A stretch of 64,000 nt of DNA from an uncultured Lachnospiraceae bacterium (GCA_900551235.1 URUU01000004.1:13665-77664), one strand, 5' to 3'; shown: positions 45,145-53,397, numbered from the stretch's first letter. The notes: generated by a model not told the origin, from the letters alone. Numbers and translations: made by a program.

Positions 45145-45367
45145 GTTTCTTTTCTCCTTTTTTCGGAACAAGCTGTTTTAAGATCAGATAACAGTTGCGA
45201 ATCCCTGCTGCCATACCAAAGAGAAGCAGCACGGTCACACTGTGAAATCCAAAACGCTCATCCAGCCAGTGGCCTGCGAATACGCAGAGAATAATCGGAG
45301 CCAGCATGGAGATCCCAAGCTGCGTGATCATCGCAAGATTTTGCATCACTTCTTTTTCAAATTTCAT
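45134..45367 (-). CDS. AtpZ/AtpI family protein
   Basis: A 77 aa protein with two membrane helices (QLGISMLAPIILCVFAGHWLDERFG and VTVLLLFGMAAGIRNCYLIL). The WLDERFG-type loop between the helices is typical of AtpZ proteins that open atp operons; in some bacteria AtpZ and AtpI together act as a Mg2+/Ca2+ channel. GAGGAGG precedes the ATG at 45367. First gene of the atp operon, about 90 bases from its promoter. Confidence 0.8.
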   Translation of the reverse strand: MKFEKEVMQNLAMITQLGISMLAPIILCVFAGHWLDERFGFHSVTVLLLFGMAAGIRNCYLILKQLVPKKGEKKHGR

Positions 45368-45427
45368 TTTTCCTCCTCTTACTAAAACTCTGCCATTTTC
45401 TGATACATCATTTCTTTTTTGCATTTG

Positions 45428-45446
45428 CAGGTGCAAAATACACCTG
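45428..45446. other. Small hairpin in the atp leader
   Basis: CAGGTGCAAAATACACCTG, a 6-bp stem with a seven-base loop, just downstream of the atp promoter. No U-tract follows on the minus strand. It may stabilise the 5' end of the transcript; that is a guess. Confidence 0.35.
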
Positions 45447-45457
45447 ACTCGAATTTT

Positions 45458-45486
45458 AGTTTATCCTACTTTTTCATTTTTGTCTA
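45458..45486 (-). promoter_or_regulatory. Promoter of the atp operon
   Basis: Minus-strand TAGACA (45486-45481), 17 bases, TAAACT (45463-45458). It gives a leader of about 85 nt before the AtpZ-like gene. Confidence 0.7.
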
Positions 45487-45597
45487 CCAAATCTGATATA
45501 CAATCCCTCAAAAATGCCAAATTTTTATACACTTTCGAGTAAGTGTCGAAATGCGCTTCCAGTTTCTGGAAAATCCATCTTTAAAAGCTTGTTTTCC

Positions 45598-45626
45598 TTG
45601 CATTCTGACAGTTGTTATGTTATACT
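45598..45626 (+). promoter_or_regulatory. Promoter of queT
   Basis: TTGCAT (45598-45603), 17 bases, TATACT (45621-45626). The transcript would start near 45633 and include about 120 nt of leader. The stretch 45487-45597, between this and the atp promoter, is A/T-rich with no feature I can name. Confidence 0.75.
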
Positions 45627-45635
45627 GTGAGCCGT

Positions 45636-45690
45636 TGCCAGGCCCTTAAAAACAAGGTCTTATCGGGCTTGCCGGCGGTCACCGCCGTAA
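45636..45690 (+). other. Extra structured element in the queT leader
   Basis: Between the promoter and the riboswitch lie two possible stems: CCTT AAAAAC AAGG (45643-45656 region) and CGGCGG TC ACCGCCG (about 45673-45687). It is not part of the preQ1-I fold. No U-tract follows. Function unknown. Confidence 0.4.
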
Positions 45691-45697
45691 AATGTGC

Positions 45698-45741
45698 TGA
45701 GTGTTCGCGACCTTCCACTCATAAAACAAAACTAAAGGAGA
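45698..45741 (+). ncRNA. PreQ1-I riboswitch of queT
   Basis: GAGTG pairs with CACTC around TTCGCGACCTTC, followed by the A-rich tail ATAAAACAAAACTAAAGGAG. This fits the preQ1-I class: a hairpin whose loop (CCTT) can pair with the tail (AAGG) in an H-type pseudoknot, with a TCGC loop and tail much like the Thermoanaerobacter tengcongensis example. Since the tail includes the queT Shine-Dalgarno sequence, binding of preQ1 should block translation. Confidence 0.88.
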
Positions 45742-45751
45742 ATCAGATATC

Positions 45752-46252
45752 ATGAAAAAGTCTAACAAAGTAACCTTTTTAACTCAGGCTGCTGTGATCG
45801 CAGCGATCTACGTCGTGCTGACGATCATCTTTGCACCGATCAGTTTCGGTGAAGTGCAGGTTCGTATTTCCGAGGCACTGACCATCCTGCCGTTCTTCAC
45901 ACCGGCTGCCATCCCCGGACTGTTTGTGGGCTGCATCATCGCCAACTTGTTCGGCGGTGCGATCCCTGCTGATATTATTTTCGGCAGCATTGCCACACTG
46001 CTGGGAGCCCTCGGAACCTATGCGCTGCGTAAAAAGAGCCGGTTCTTAGCTCCGCTTCCGCCGATCATCGCCAACACACTGATCGTACCGTTTGTTCTTT
46101 ACTACGGATACGGGGTCAATCTTCCAATTCCGTTTATGATGCTGACGGTTGGCGTCGGTGAAGTACTTTCCTGCGGTGTGATCGGACTGGTCGTGCAAAG
46201 TGCTCTGAAAAATTACAGCCATGTGCTCTTCCACAACACTGCCAAAGCCTGA
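45752..46252 (+). CDS. queT: Queuosine precursor transporter QueT (ECF S component)
   Basis: Membrane substrate-binding component of an energy-coupling-factor importer for queuosine precursors. The 166 aa protein has about five or six hydrophobic helices, the conserved AAIYVVLTIIFAPISFGEVQVRISEALTILPFF near 15-48 and NLFGGAIPADIIFGSIATLLG. It lacks an ATPase and must share the ECF module encoded elsewhere. The preQ1-I riboswitch just upstream supports the substrate assignment. It ends at a bidirectional terminator. Confidence 0.95.
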   Translation: MKKSNKVTFLTQAAVIAAIYVVLTIIFAPISFGEVQVRISEALTILPFFTPAAIPGLFVGCIIANLFGGAIPADIIFGSIATLLGALGTYALRKKSRFLAPLPPIIANTLIVPFVLYYGYGVNLPIPFMMLTVGVGEVLSCGVIGLVVQSALKNYSHVLFHNTAKA

Positions 46253-46270
46253 AACACTGACATATAGCAT

Positions 46271-46310
46271 AAAAACTTCTGAAATCCCTTTTAGGATTCC
46301 AGAAGTTTTT
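46271..46310. terminator. Bidirectional terminator between queT and the secreted protein gene
   Basis: AAAAACTTCTG and CAGAAGTTTTT with an inner GAAATCC/GGATTC stem. T-runs in both directions; it separates two converging genes. Confidence 0.88.
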
Positions 46311-46314
46311 GTTT

Positions 46315-48411
46315 TTATACGCTCTTGATCTTAAATTTGCTTCCTGCACCTTTGCTCTTGAAGATCGATTTATAACTGCTGATCTTTGCAGACGGTACAT
46401 AAAATGTGGCTGTTGATTTGATTCCCTTAAATGCCTTTGTTCCTACTTTGCTGCTTGTCAGTTCACTGCTTCGAATGATAATTGTTTTCAGCTTGCTGTT
46501 TCCATACAACGCATATTTCTGCAGACTGTTCAGTTTTGTTGAAACTACATTAAACTTCGTCATACCGGTACATTCCCGGAATGCTCCCTTCTTGATTGTT
46601 GTCAGATTTTTCGAGGAAATATAGACTCTGTGTACCTTTGATACCCTGCGGAATGCACGTACACCGATCATTTCAACCGACGGAAGTGTAATGCGATAAC
46701 TTGTAGTACCAATTGTTGTAAGGCTTGTACATCCATCAAATGCTTCCTGATAAATAGCTTTTGCATATTTAAGAGTGCTTACTTTTACAAGTGATGTACA
46801 TCCCTGGAATGCATATTTCCCAACTTCTGTCACGCTGTACGGAACAGAAACATTTTTAATTTTTGTGTTGCCTTTCATCGCAGCCTGCGCAATTGCCGTT
46901 ACATTATAAGTTACGCCATTGATTTCCACCTGCGAAGGAATCGTCACAGATTGAAGTTCTTCATTTAATACACCTGCATAAGAAACCGTTTTATCTCTTT
47001 CTGTAATCAGGTATTTTCCTTCTGTTTTGCTGTCCAGCAATACCGTTCCTGCTGTCGGAGTCACATACTGAACCGGAAGTAAAGCGGTCTGTCTCAGATA
47101 TGGATAACCTCCGTTCACTTTCTCATCCAGTCCCCAGATCGTACTGAAATCAAATTCTTTAAAATATGCCTGCGTCTTAATCTGAACATCATCAAGTGCT
47201 GTCGCTGTTCCCGTTGTAAAATTTGCATCGGTAAATGCATATACCGGATTCATGCTGTAATAGTAGCAGTTTGAAACATTGCAGGCGGATGTCTGTGTAC
47301 TTCCGGATACCAGTGCCGCCGTTCCGATCATTCCTGCTGCATCCGAATAGTAGAGCTGAATGCCAATACATTTATTCAGTATTGTACGGCCATTTCCGGC
47401 ACTGACTTTTCCTACCATATTTGCGCCTTTTGTCAGTACTCCTGCATTATAACAGTTTGCGATTTCTACATTTCTGGCTGTCGTCAGATTTGCGATTTCC
47501 ACAGCACCAACCAGGCCACCTGCCTGCGCTCCGGCAACTTCTCCAATGTTATAACTCAGTGTGATGGTTATATTTGCTTCACTCTGCTGATCATCTGTTG
47601 CCTGAATCAGACCGATCAGACCACCTGCATTCGTTCCGCCGCTGATGTTTGCACTGTTGGAAATTCCTGTAATGGTAATATTACTTCCCTTTGCCAGACC
47701 AGCAACAGCTCCTGTGTTTCCGGTTCCAGTTACCTTTCCGGTAACACTGATATTGCCCAGATGAATCGGATCCTGTTTGCCAGTTCCGATCACATTTGCC
47801 AGTACTCCTGTATCTCCGTTTCCTGTGACTTCAGCTCCCGCAAATGTCAGATCTGAAATGCTGCCCTTTTCCAGAACCTGAATAAATGCTGTTTTCAGTC
47901 CTTTGATCGTATGTTTATTTCCATTCAGAACCCCTCGGAATACTGCAATACTGTTGTAGGTTGTTCCACTCAGATCCAGATCTGCCATCAGTATAAAGTT
48001 TCCATCCGGATTTTCGGCAATTTTTGCCAGATCAGCAATATTATAAATTCCTTTATATCCTTCCGGCACATTCGGATCTTTTTCTTCTGTTTCCGAACCA
48101 GATCCACTTTCGGAACCGGATCCACTTTCGGAACCGGATCCACTTTCGGAACCGGACTCACTTTCGGAACCGGACTCACTTTCGGAACCGGACTCACTTT
48201 CGGAACCGGATTCACTTCCAGAACCGGATTCACTTTCAGAACCGGATTCAGTCTCTGAGCCAGACTCGCTTTCAGATTTGGTTTCACTCTCAGACTCCCC
48301 TTCTGATACCATGATTCCTGTATTTTCTGCTGCAAAACTAATCTGTGTAACTGGCATTGCTGCGATTACACCTGCCAGCAAAACAGCCAGCAAACATCTT
48401 CTGCGTTTCAT
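46315..48411 (-). CDS. Secreted protein with Ser/Glu-rich linker and BspA-type leucine-rich repeats
   Basis: A 698 aa exported protein. Signal peptide at 1-27 (MKRRRCLLAVLLAGVIAAMPVTQISFA). Residues 37-108 are almost only Ser, Glu and Gly in six-residue units. Residues 118-430 hold repeats with a GLUG-like pattern (NPDGNFILMADLDLSG, NTGAVAGLAKGSNITITG, NAGGLIGLIQ). Residues 500-690 are LRR_5/BspA repeats (VSVPYSVTEVGKYAFQGCTSL). The C-terminus has no LPXTG or other anchor, so the protein may be released or bound non-covalently. AAGGAGG fixes the ATG at 48411. Probably adhesive; ligand unknown. Confidence 0.88.
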   Translation of the reverse strand: MKRRRCLLAVLLAGVIAAMPVTQISFAAENTGIMVSEGESESETKSESESGSETESGSESESGSGSESGSESESGSESESGSESESGSESGSGSESGSGSESGSGSETEEKDPNVPEGYKGIYNIADLAKIAENPDGNFILMADLDLSGTTYNSIAVFRGVLNGNKHTIKGLKTAFIQVLEKGSISDLTFAGAEVTGNGDTGVLANVIGTGKQDPIHLGNISVTGKVTGTGNTGAVAGLAKGSNITITGISNSANISGGTNAGGLIGLIQATDDQQSEANITITLSYNIGEVAGAQAGGLVGAVEIANLTTARNVEIANCYNAGVLTKGANMVGKVSAGNGRTILNKCIGIQLYYSDAAGMIGTAALVSGSTQTSACNVSNCYYYSMNPVYAFTDANFTTGTATALDDVQIKTQAYFKEFDFSTIWGLDEKVNGGYPYLRQTALLPVQYVTPTAGTVLLDSKTEGKYLITERDKTVSYAGVLNEELQSVTIPSQVEINGVTYNVTAIAQAAMKGNTKIKNVSVPYSVTEVGKYAFQGCTSLVKVSTLKYAKAIYQEAFDGCTSLTTIGTTSYRITLPSVEMIGVRAFRRVSKVHRVYISSKNLTTIKKGAFRECTGMTKFNVVSTKLNSLQKYALYGNSKLKTIIIRSSELTSSKVGTKAFKGIKSTATFYVPSAKISSYKSIFKSKGAGSKFKIKSV
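48098..48300 (-). repeat. 18-nt tandem repeat coding the Ser/Glu/Gly linker
   Basis: Units close to CACTTTCGGAACCGGATC (plus strand) repeat about every 18 bases, with small differences (GATC, GACT, GATT), fading at both ends. They encode SESGSE-type hexapeptides. Near-identical central copies suggest recent slippage and possible length variation between strains. Confidence 0.9.
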
Positions 48412-48540
48412 ACTATCTACCTCCTTATTCACATGGTTTTCCATGCTTCCCTTTCTTTGTCATCCCCTTGACTGGCTCTATCATATGAAACAATTTTGAT
48501 GTAAATATGTAATTTCTGTAATATTCGTAATATTTTTGTA

Positions 48541-48818
48541 ACTATTTTAAAGATGCCAGGGTCAAAAGGTCTAAACCCACATGAGCTTGCTCATAGGTGG
48601 GGGAAAGACCTTGGGACCCGCCCCGATATGAGCTTCAAGTCGAACGCACGTGAGACTTGGCACGCGATTCTGGTCAGCTTTGCTAACATTTACCCAACAG
48701 AATCGCTGTGCAATAAAAGTGGAGCGTAAGCTTCACGATATGCGAATGGCGGGTAGAATTGTGAGAGTACGAAGTACGGAACAATTCGTATGGTATCTTT
48801 TAATTTCAAATACCAAAA
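48541..48818. repeat. Intergenic array of hairpins
   Basis: No gene is visible in 48445-48818. The stretch holds four separate inverted repeats: a nested one at 48559-48618 (GGGTC/GACCC, AGGTCT/AGACCT, CCCAC/GTGGG, ATGAGC TTGC TCAT), GCGATTCTG/CAGAATCGC at 48664-48705, GTGGAGC GTAA GCTTCAC at 48719-48736, and GAATTGT/ACAATTC at 48756-48787. There is no U-tract. It may be a chain of extragenic palindromic elements or a structured RNA. Confidence 0.65.
48637..48669 (+). repeat. Dispersed intergenic repeat, copy 1
   Basis: AAGTCGAACGCACGTGAGAC with TTGGCAC and GATT after it; 27 or so of 33 positions match the copy at 56600-56632. It lies inside the hairpin array, in a non-coding stretch. Confidence 0.7.
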
Positions 48819-50531
48819 TCAGAAGCGGTTAAAGCACGCGTAGATCTCCTGTCTTCTTGGCATCGCCATTCCAGCCGGAACATCCTTCTGACCGCTCACA
48901 CTTCCGATTCCTTCTTTTTCCAGTTTTCGGATCAGATCTTCGATCAGTTCCGCAAAATTTGTTGTTTTGCTGCTGTACTGCTCTTTTGCATACTTCAGAA
49001 GACAGCCAAGTGTCTGCGTCTGTTCCCTGTCCGCAAGCTGCTCCAGATAGCGAAGATCCAGTTGTTCTCTGCCAAGCATCAGGCTTTCTCTTCCCATTAC
49101 TTTTAACTTTTCGCGTTCTTCCACCATCCCGGTTCCGCGGTAATTTTTTTTACGTACCACAGAGCTTCCAAAAGATATGCTCCGTTTTTCTTTCGGCAGT
49201 GCAAAGCCTTCTGCCCTGCAATCCGGTTTTTTGTATTCCTTCAGCAGTGTTCTGGTTTTCTCTTTAATATCCACCGGACGGTAATTATCCATCTGAAGGA
49301 TCTGGTCTGCTATATAAAAACAGGAGCCGCAGCTTCCGACTACCAGAATCGTAGAAATGCCTGCTTTTTCATAGAGATCTCTCGCCCGCTCCAGAAACGG
49401 CGTGATCGGCTCCTTATCTTTCTGGATCACACGCTGCATCAGTTCATCACGCACCATAAAGTTCGTTGCTGAAGTATCTTCATCGATCAGCAGAACATTA
49501 CTTTTTGCTTCAATCGCCTCGATGATATTTGCCGCCTGTGAGGTACTGCCGCTGGCATCCAGGGTAGAAAATCTTCTGGTATCTCTTCCACTTGGAATGT
49601 GATTGATAAACAGCGAAATATCGACCGCTTTGATTTTCCTGCCATCCTCCGCCCGAAGCTTCCAGGCGGTATCATCTGTGAGTACAAATTCTCTTCCGTC
49701 CCCTGCGATGTGATCGTAAACACCTTTTTCAAGTGCCTGAAGCAGTGTCGATTTTCCGTGATAACCGCCGCCGGCGATCAGCGTGATCCCTTTTTTTATT
49801 CCCATGCCTGTAATCCTGCCACGATGCGGAAGCTGCATGGTAACTTTCATGCTTCCAGGTGACTGAAACGGAACGGCCTCTTTCATCGGAAGATCCGACG
49901 CACCGCTCTGTCTTGGCAGAATAGAACCCTCTGCCACAAAAGCAATCAGATTTCTTTTCTTCATTTCTTCCCTTACCGCCTTCTGATCCTCACTTAAGAA
50001 GATCACCTGCTCGATCTCTTTTGCCGGAAGTCTCTTATAATAAAGAGACGCTTTCACACATTCCGGAAGATAGTCAAACAGGATCTTCTCCAGTTCGCCG
50101 GAATTGATCGTGCGTCCGTTTGCCGGAAATCCGACAAAAAAACGGATGTGAATGCCTTCCTCCGTGATTTCACAGGCGGTACGCTCCAGAACTTCCTGAC
50201 CGCAGTGACTGACCTGGATCACACCACTTTTACCAGATCCCTTTGCCTGATAACAAAATTTTGAGGATACGCTTGCAAAACGTCGGAGCAGCTCATCCTG
50301 CAGAGCAATCCTGGTATGTTTTTCCTGATAATAACTTTCCGGAAAATCTGCTTTTCTGTGCGGTACAAAAATCCGCAGTGCAGACGGTGCTGCAAACGGA
50401 TCACCCTGTACATGCTCGATAAAAAGCTGATACTCCGGAAACTGATATGCCCCTTTCAGCCCCTTGTACACCGGATAACTTTTACGATTGATATTATGAA
50501 GCTCCCTTCGAAGCTCTTCTGCCTTTTTCAT
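48819..50531 (-). CDS. ABC-class P-loop ATPase (COG3044 type)
   Basis: A 570 aa soluble protein resembling the predicted ABC-class ATPases related to trypanosome MRB1590. Residues 1-230 are an N-terminal domain with a conserved Arg-rich start (YPVYKGLKGAYQF, FVPHRKADFPESYY). Walker A is GGGYHGKST near 247-255, Walker B is NVLLIDEDTSATNFMVRD near 345-362, with SGSTSQAANIIEAIEA as the signature region. There is no membrane segment, so it is not a transporter. MRB1590 binds RNA, suggesting an RNA role here. It lies 56 nt downstream of the GTPase-nuclease fusion gene on the same strand; an AT-rich gap with TATAAT may hold a weak promoter. Confidence 0.85.
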   Translation of the reverse strand: MKKAEELRRELHNINRKSYPVYKGLKGAYQFPEYQLFIEHVQGDPFAAPSALRIFVPHRKADFPESYYQEKHTRIALQDELLRRFASVSSKFCYQAKGSGKSGVIQVSHCGQEVLERTACEITEEGIHIRFFVGFPANGRTINSGELEKILFDYLPECVKASLYYKRLPAKEIEQVIFLSEDQKAVREEMKKRNLIAFVAEGSILPRQSGASDLPMKEAVPFQSPGSMKVTMQLPHRGRITGMGIKKGITLIAGGGYHGKSTLLQALEKGVYDHIAGDGREFVLTDDTAWKLRAEDGRKIKAVDISLFINHIPSGRDTRRFSTLDASGSTSQAANIIEAIEAKSNVLLIDEDTSATNFMVRDELMQRVIQKDKEPITPFLERARDLYEKAGISTILVVGSCGSCFYIADQILQMDNYRPVDIKEKTRTLLKEYKKPDCRAEGFALPKEKRSISFGSSVVRKKNYRGTGMVEEREKLKVMGRESLMLGREQLDLRYLEQLADREQTQTLGCLLKYAKEQYSSKTTNFAELIEDLIRKLEKEGIGSVSGQKDVPAGMAMPRRQEIYACFNRF

Positions 50532-50587
50532 TTTCTGTACCTCACTGCATAACGTTATATATTATATTTTATATCTGATAAAAGATT

Positions 50588-53338
50588 CTACTCTGATTTT
50601 CCAGGATCTTTTGGAAAATATTCTCCCAGATATGTCTTCTCTTTTGGCTTTGTCGTCTCCAGATGCTCTTTCATCTGAGCTTCCGCCATATCAACCTCTT
50701 CCCTGAGTCCAGCCGCTGACATCCTCCTTCCTCCCTGACCCATGATGATCACCTGCTCCATTCCGTCGGAGGTTGCTACCGTAACCTGATACTTTCTGCC
50801 AATCGCATGGACGGTTTTCTCAATAAACATATCGGCTGTCTCTGCCTCTTTTGTATAGACAACATGGATATTATGATATTTTGTAATCTCCTCGCGATGT
50901 CCTTTGACGCGATAAGCATCAAAGACCAGGATCAGCGTACACTTGCGATACCCCTGATAATTGCACAAAATATCTTTCAGGCGGTCTCTCGCACTGTCAA
51001 TGTTGATCTTTGACAGTGCTTTTAACTCATCCCAGGCAAAAATAATATTGTAGCCATCCACCAGGAGGTATTCTTTTTCTGCCTTTTTCGGCTTTGCCGG
51101 ACGATAAACCGGCTCGGATGGTGTGACATGCACCCTGCGGTATTCCTGCCCGGATGGAAGTCTTCTTCTGACTTCTCCGTACGTGCGGGCAAAAATTTCT
51201 TCCAGCTCTTTTTCGCCTTTCCAGTAATCAGATTGTCTTTTTTTGTATTCTTCGGAGCTGATCCAGCCGCCATCCGCCTGTCCGTTTTCCGCTTTATTAC
51301 CTGAATCAGATACTGCATCTTCCATCAGCTGCGTATCTTCTATCTGACATCCCTCCAGATGCATATACTCCGGCACCTGATCCCATGGAACGACAAAGCC
51401 CGCTCCGTGTGCACAGAACACCGATCCGGTCGGATTCATCAGATCATGCTCGGAATCGTAATCGTATGCTGCGATCACTTCCTCTGCATTATGACATTCG
51501 ATATAACCGCCAAAACTGCAGATCAGATTTCCAAATCCTCTTGTATAGGAAATCACTTCTTTCTGATAGCCTCTCATCGTGGAAACCGGAGCCCTGCCTT
51601 TGATGCTCGCCACATTGTCCTCAATCATCGGCTGTTCAAAACTGCCGCCCATATTCTGAAGATCCGTCATCGCTCTTCCGACATTCTCCATCGGGATCTC
51701 CAGACAAAATTCATAACACGGCTCCAGCAGAACGCTCTTTGCCTGCTTCAGGCCCTGGCGCACGGCACGGTAAGTTGCCTGACGGAAATCTCCGCCCTCC
51801 GTATGTTTCTGATGTGCCCTTCCGGCGATCAGTGTGATCTTGATATCTGTGATCGCCGAACCGGTCAGCACACCGATATGCTCTTTTTCTTCCAGATGCG
51901 TAAGGATCAGCCGCTGCCAGTTCCGATCCAGAAGATCCTCACTGCAGTCGGCATCAAACTGAACACCGCTTCCCCGCTCCAAAGGCTCCAGAAGCAAATG
52001 CACCTCCGCATAGTGACGCAGCGGTTCAAAATGTCCGATGCCTTCCACCGGACCTGCGATCGTCTCTTTATAGACAATGCTGCCCTCACCAAACGTAACG
52101 TCCTCCTCAAACCGCTCTTTGATCAAACTCTTCAAAATCTCAATCTGCACATCTCCCATCAGCTTTGCATGGATCTCAGAGCTCTGTTCTTCCCATACAA
52201 TATGAAGCTGCGGTTCTTCCTCCTCCAGTTGACGCAGTTTGCGAAGCATCTGATGGGCATCACACTTAGGCGGCAGTTCAATTTTATAGGAAAGTACCGG
52301 CTCCAGCAGTGGGATCGTGCTTTCTTCTTCTATGCCCAGACCTTCGCCCGCAAACGTATGCTCCAGCCCGGTGACCGCACAGACTGTCCCTGCCTTTGCC
52401 TCCTTCACCATCTCATAACGTGCCCCGGAATAAATACGGATCTGATCGACCTTTTCTTCCCAGGTCTCCGTCTCTCCTCCATTGTGACTTTCACCCTTCA
52501 GCAGCATCTTGACTTTCAGAATGCCGCCGCTCACTTTGAGATAAGTCAGGCGATTTCCCTGTGCATCCCTTGCAATCTTGAAAACTCTGGCTGCAAACTT
52601 ATCCCCATATTTTCTTTCTGCCGTGTAAGTTTCCACACCTTTCAGAAATTCGTCCACACCTTCCTCTTTCAGTGCAGAGCCAAAATAGCATGGAAATACT
52701 TTTCGCTGTGCGACCATTTTTACAATATCTGCTTCTTCTACTTCTCCCGATTCCAGATAATTTTCCAGAAGCTCTTCTTCACACAGAGCCAGATTCTCCA
52801 GAAATGCATCGTCCCACTCCCCGCCGAAATCAAGACAGGAAGTGCTCAGTTCTTTCTGAAGATTATCAAGAAGACGCTCCTTTTCTTCCTTCTGTTCCTC
52901 TTTATCGCCTTTGAACTGATCCATTTTGTTGATAAACAAAAACACCGGGATCTGATAACGCTCCAGCAGTCTCCAGAGTGTCCTGGTATGTCCCTGCACA
53001 CCGTCCGCCCCGTTGATCACAAGTACAGCATAATCAAGCACCTGAAGCGTCCGCTCCATCTCCGCCGAAAAATCAACATGGCCTGGCGTATCCAGAAGCG
53101 TCACCCGCATATTTCCGATCCGGAACACCGCCTGCTTGGAAAAAATCGTAATGCCCCGTTCCTTTTCCAGTTCATAATTGTCGAGAAATGTATTCTTTTT
53201 ATCAACTCTTCCTGTCTTTTTAAGAATACCGCCCTTGTGCAGCATAGCTTCAGAAAGCGTCGTCTTTCCTGCATCCACATGTGCCAGAATCCCAAGCGCA
53301 ATCTGTTTTTCTGATTTATATTCTGAGGTATCTCCCAT
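50588..53338 (-). CDS. TetM-like ribosomal GTPase fused to a Rae1/YacP-type NYN nuclease domain
   Basis: A 916 aa fusion. Residues 1-700 form an EF-G/TetM-type translation factor: G1 AHVDAGKT 19-26, G2 RGIT 61-64, G3 DTPGH 83-87, G4 NKMD 137-140, then the beta-barrel and EF-G-like domains, with YDYDSEHDLMNPTGSVFCAHGAGF in the last. After a charged linker, residues 756-895 form a NYN domain: LLVDGYNIIFAW (Asp761), LVFDAY (Asp807), ETADMFIE (833-840), VATSDGMEQ (Asp858). In Bacillus the Rae1 NYN protein cuts mRNA in the ribosomal A site. Tetracycline resistance proteins of the usual kind are about 640 aa and lack this tail. AAGGGGC precedes the ATG. Resistance cannot be assumed. Confidence 0.9.
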   Translation of the reverse strand: MGDTSEYKSEKQIALGILAHVDAGKTTLSEAMLHKGGILKKTGRVDKKNTFLDNYELEKERGITIFSKQAVFRIGNMRVTLLDTPGHVDFSAEMERTLQVLDYAVLVINGADGVQGHTRTLWRLLERYQIPVFLFINKMDQFKGDKEEQKEEKERLLDNLQKELSTSCLDFGGEWDDAFLENLALCEEELLENYLESGEVEEADIVKMVAQRKVFPCYFGSALKEEGVDEFLKGVETYTAERKYGDKFAARVFKIARDAQGNRLTYLKVSGGILKVKMLLKGESHNGGETETWEEKVDQIRIYSGARYEMVKEAKAGTVCAVTGLEHTFAGEGLGIEEESTIPLLEPVLSYKIELPPKCDAHQMLRKLRQLEEEEPQLHIVWEEQSSEIHAKLMGDVQIEILKSLIKERFEEDVTFGEGSIVYKETIAGPVEGIGHFEPLRHYAEVHLLLEPLERGSGVQFDADCSEDLLDRNWQRLILTHLEEKEHIGVLTGSAITDIKITLIAGRAHQKHTEGGDFRQATYRAVRQGLKQAKSVLLEPCYEFCLEIPMENVGRAMTDLQNMGGSFEQPMIEDNVASIKGRAPVSTMRGYQKEVISYTRGFGNLICSFGGYIECHNAEEVIAAYDYDSEHDLMNPTGSVFCAHGAGFVVPWDQVPEYMHLEGCQIEDTQLMEDAVSDSGNKAENGQADGGWISSEEYKKRQSDYWKGEKELEEIFARTYGEVRRRLPSGQEYRRVHVTPSEPVYRPAKPKKAEKEYLLVDGYNIIFAWDELKALSKINIDSARDRLKDILCNYQGYRKCTLILVFDAYRVKGHREEITKYHNIHVVYTKEAETADMFIEKTVHAIGRKYQVTVATSDGMEQVIIMGQGGRRMSAAGLREEVDMAEAQMKEHLETTKPKEKTYLGEYFPKDPGKSE

Positions 53339-53345
53339 TGAAAAT

Positions 53346-53397
53346 GCCCCTTTCTGTAGTGTAATAGTCTGACTATTATCATACCACAGAAAGGGGC
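53346..53397. promoter_or_regulatory. Long palindrome overlapping the fusion gene's promoter and ribosome-binding site
   Basis: GCCCCTTTCTGTAGTGTAAT and following bases pair with GACTATTATCATACCACAGA and AAGGGGC, giving arms of about 25 bases. It starts 18 nt after the PAP2 stop and ends eight bases before the fusion gene's ATG on the minus strand. The right arm holds the gene's Shine-Dalgarno sequence. It could be a terminator with a weak T-run, an operator, or a translational switch. Confidence 0.65.

Noticed and set aside
48098..48300. Regular short repeats that might suggest a CRISPR array
   Set aside because: They are contiguous 18-nt units with no spacers and encode an in-frame Ser/Glu/Gly linker of the secreted protein.
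51359..53314. Long plus-strand open frame of 651 codons
   Set aside because: It is the complement of the fusion gene, has Cys/His/Leu-rich composition and no ribosome-binding site, and the minus-strand protein shows clear domains.
50588..53338. Straight annotation as a tetracycline resistance gene
   Set aside because: The protein belongs to the TetM-like family but is about 275 residues longer, with a NYN domain and a core-genome context. Resistance cannot be inferred.
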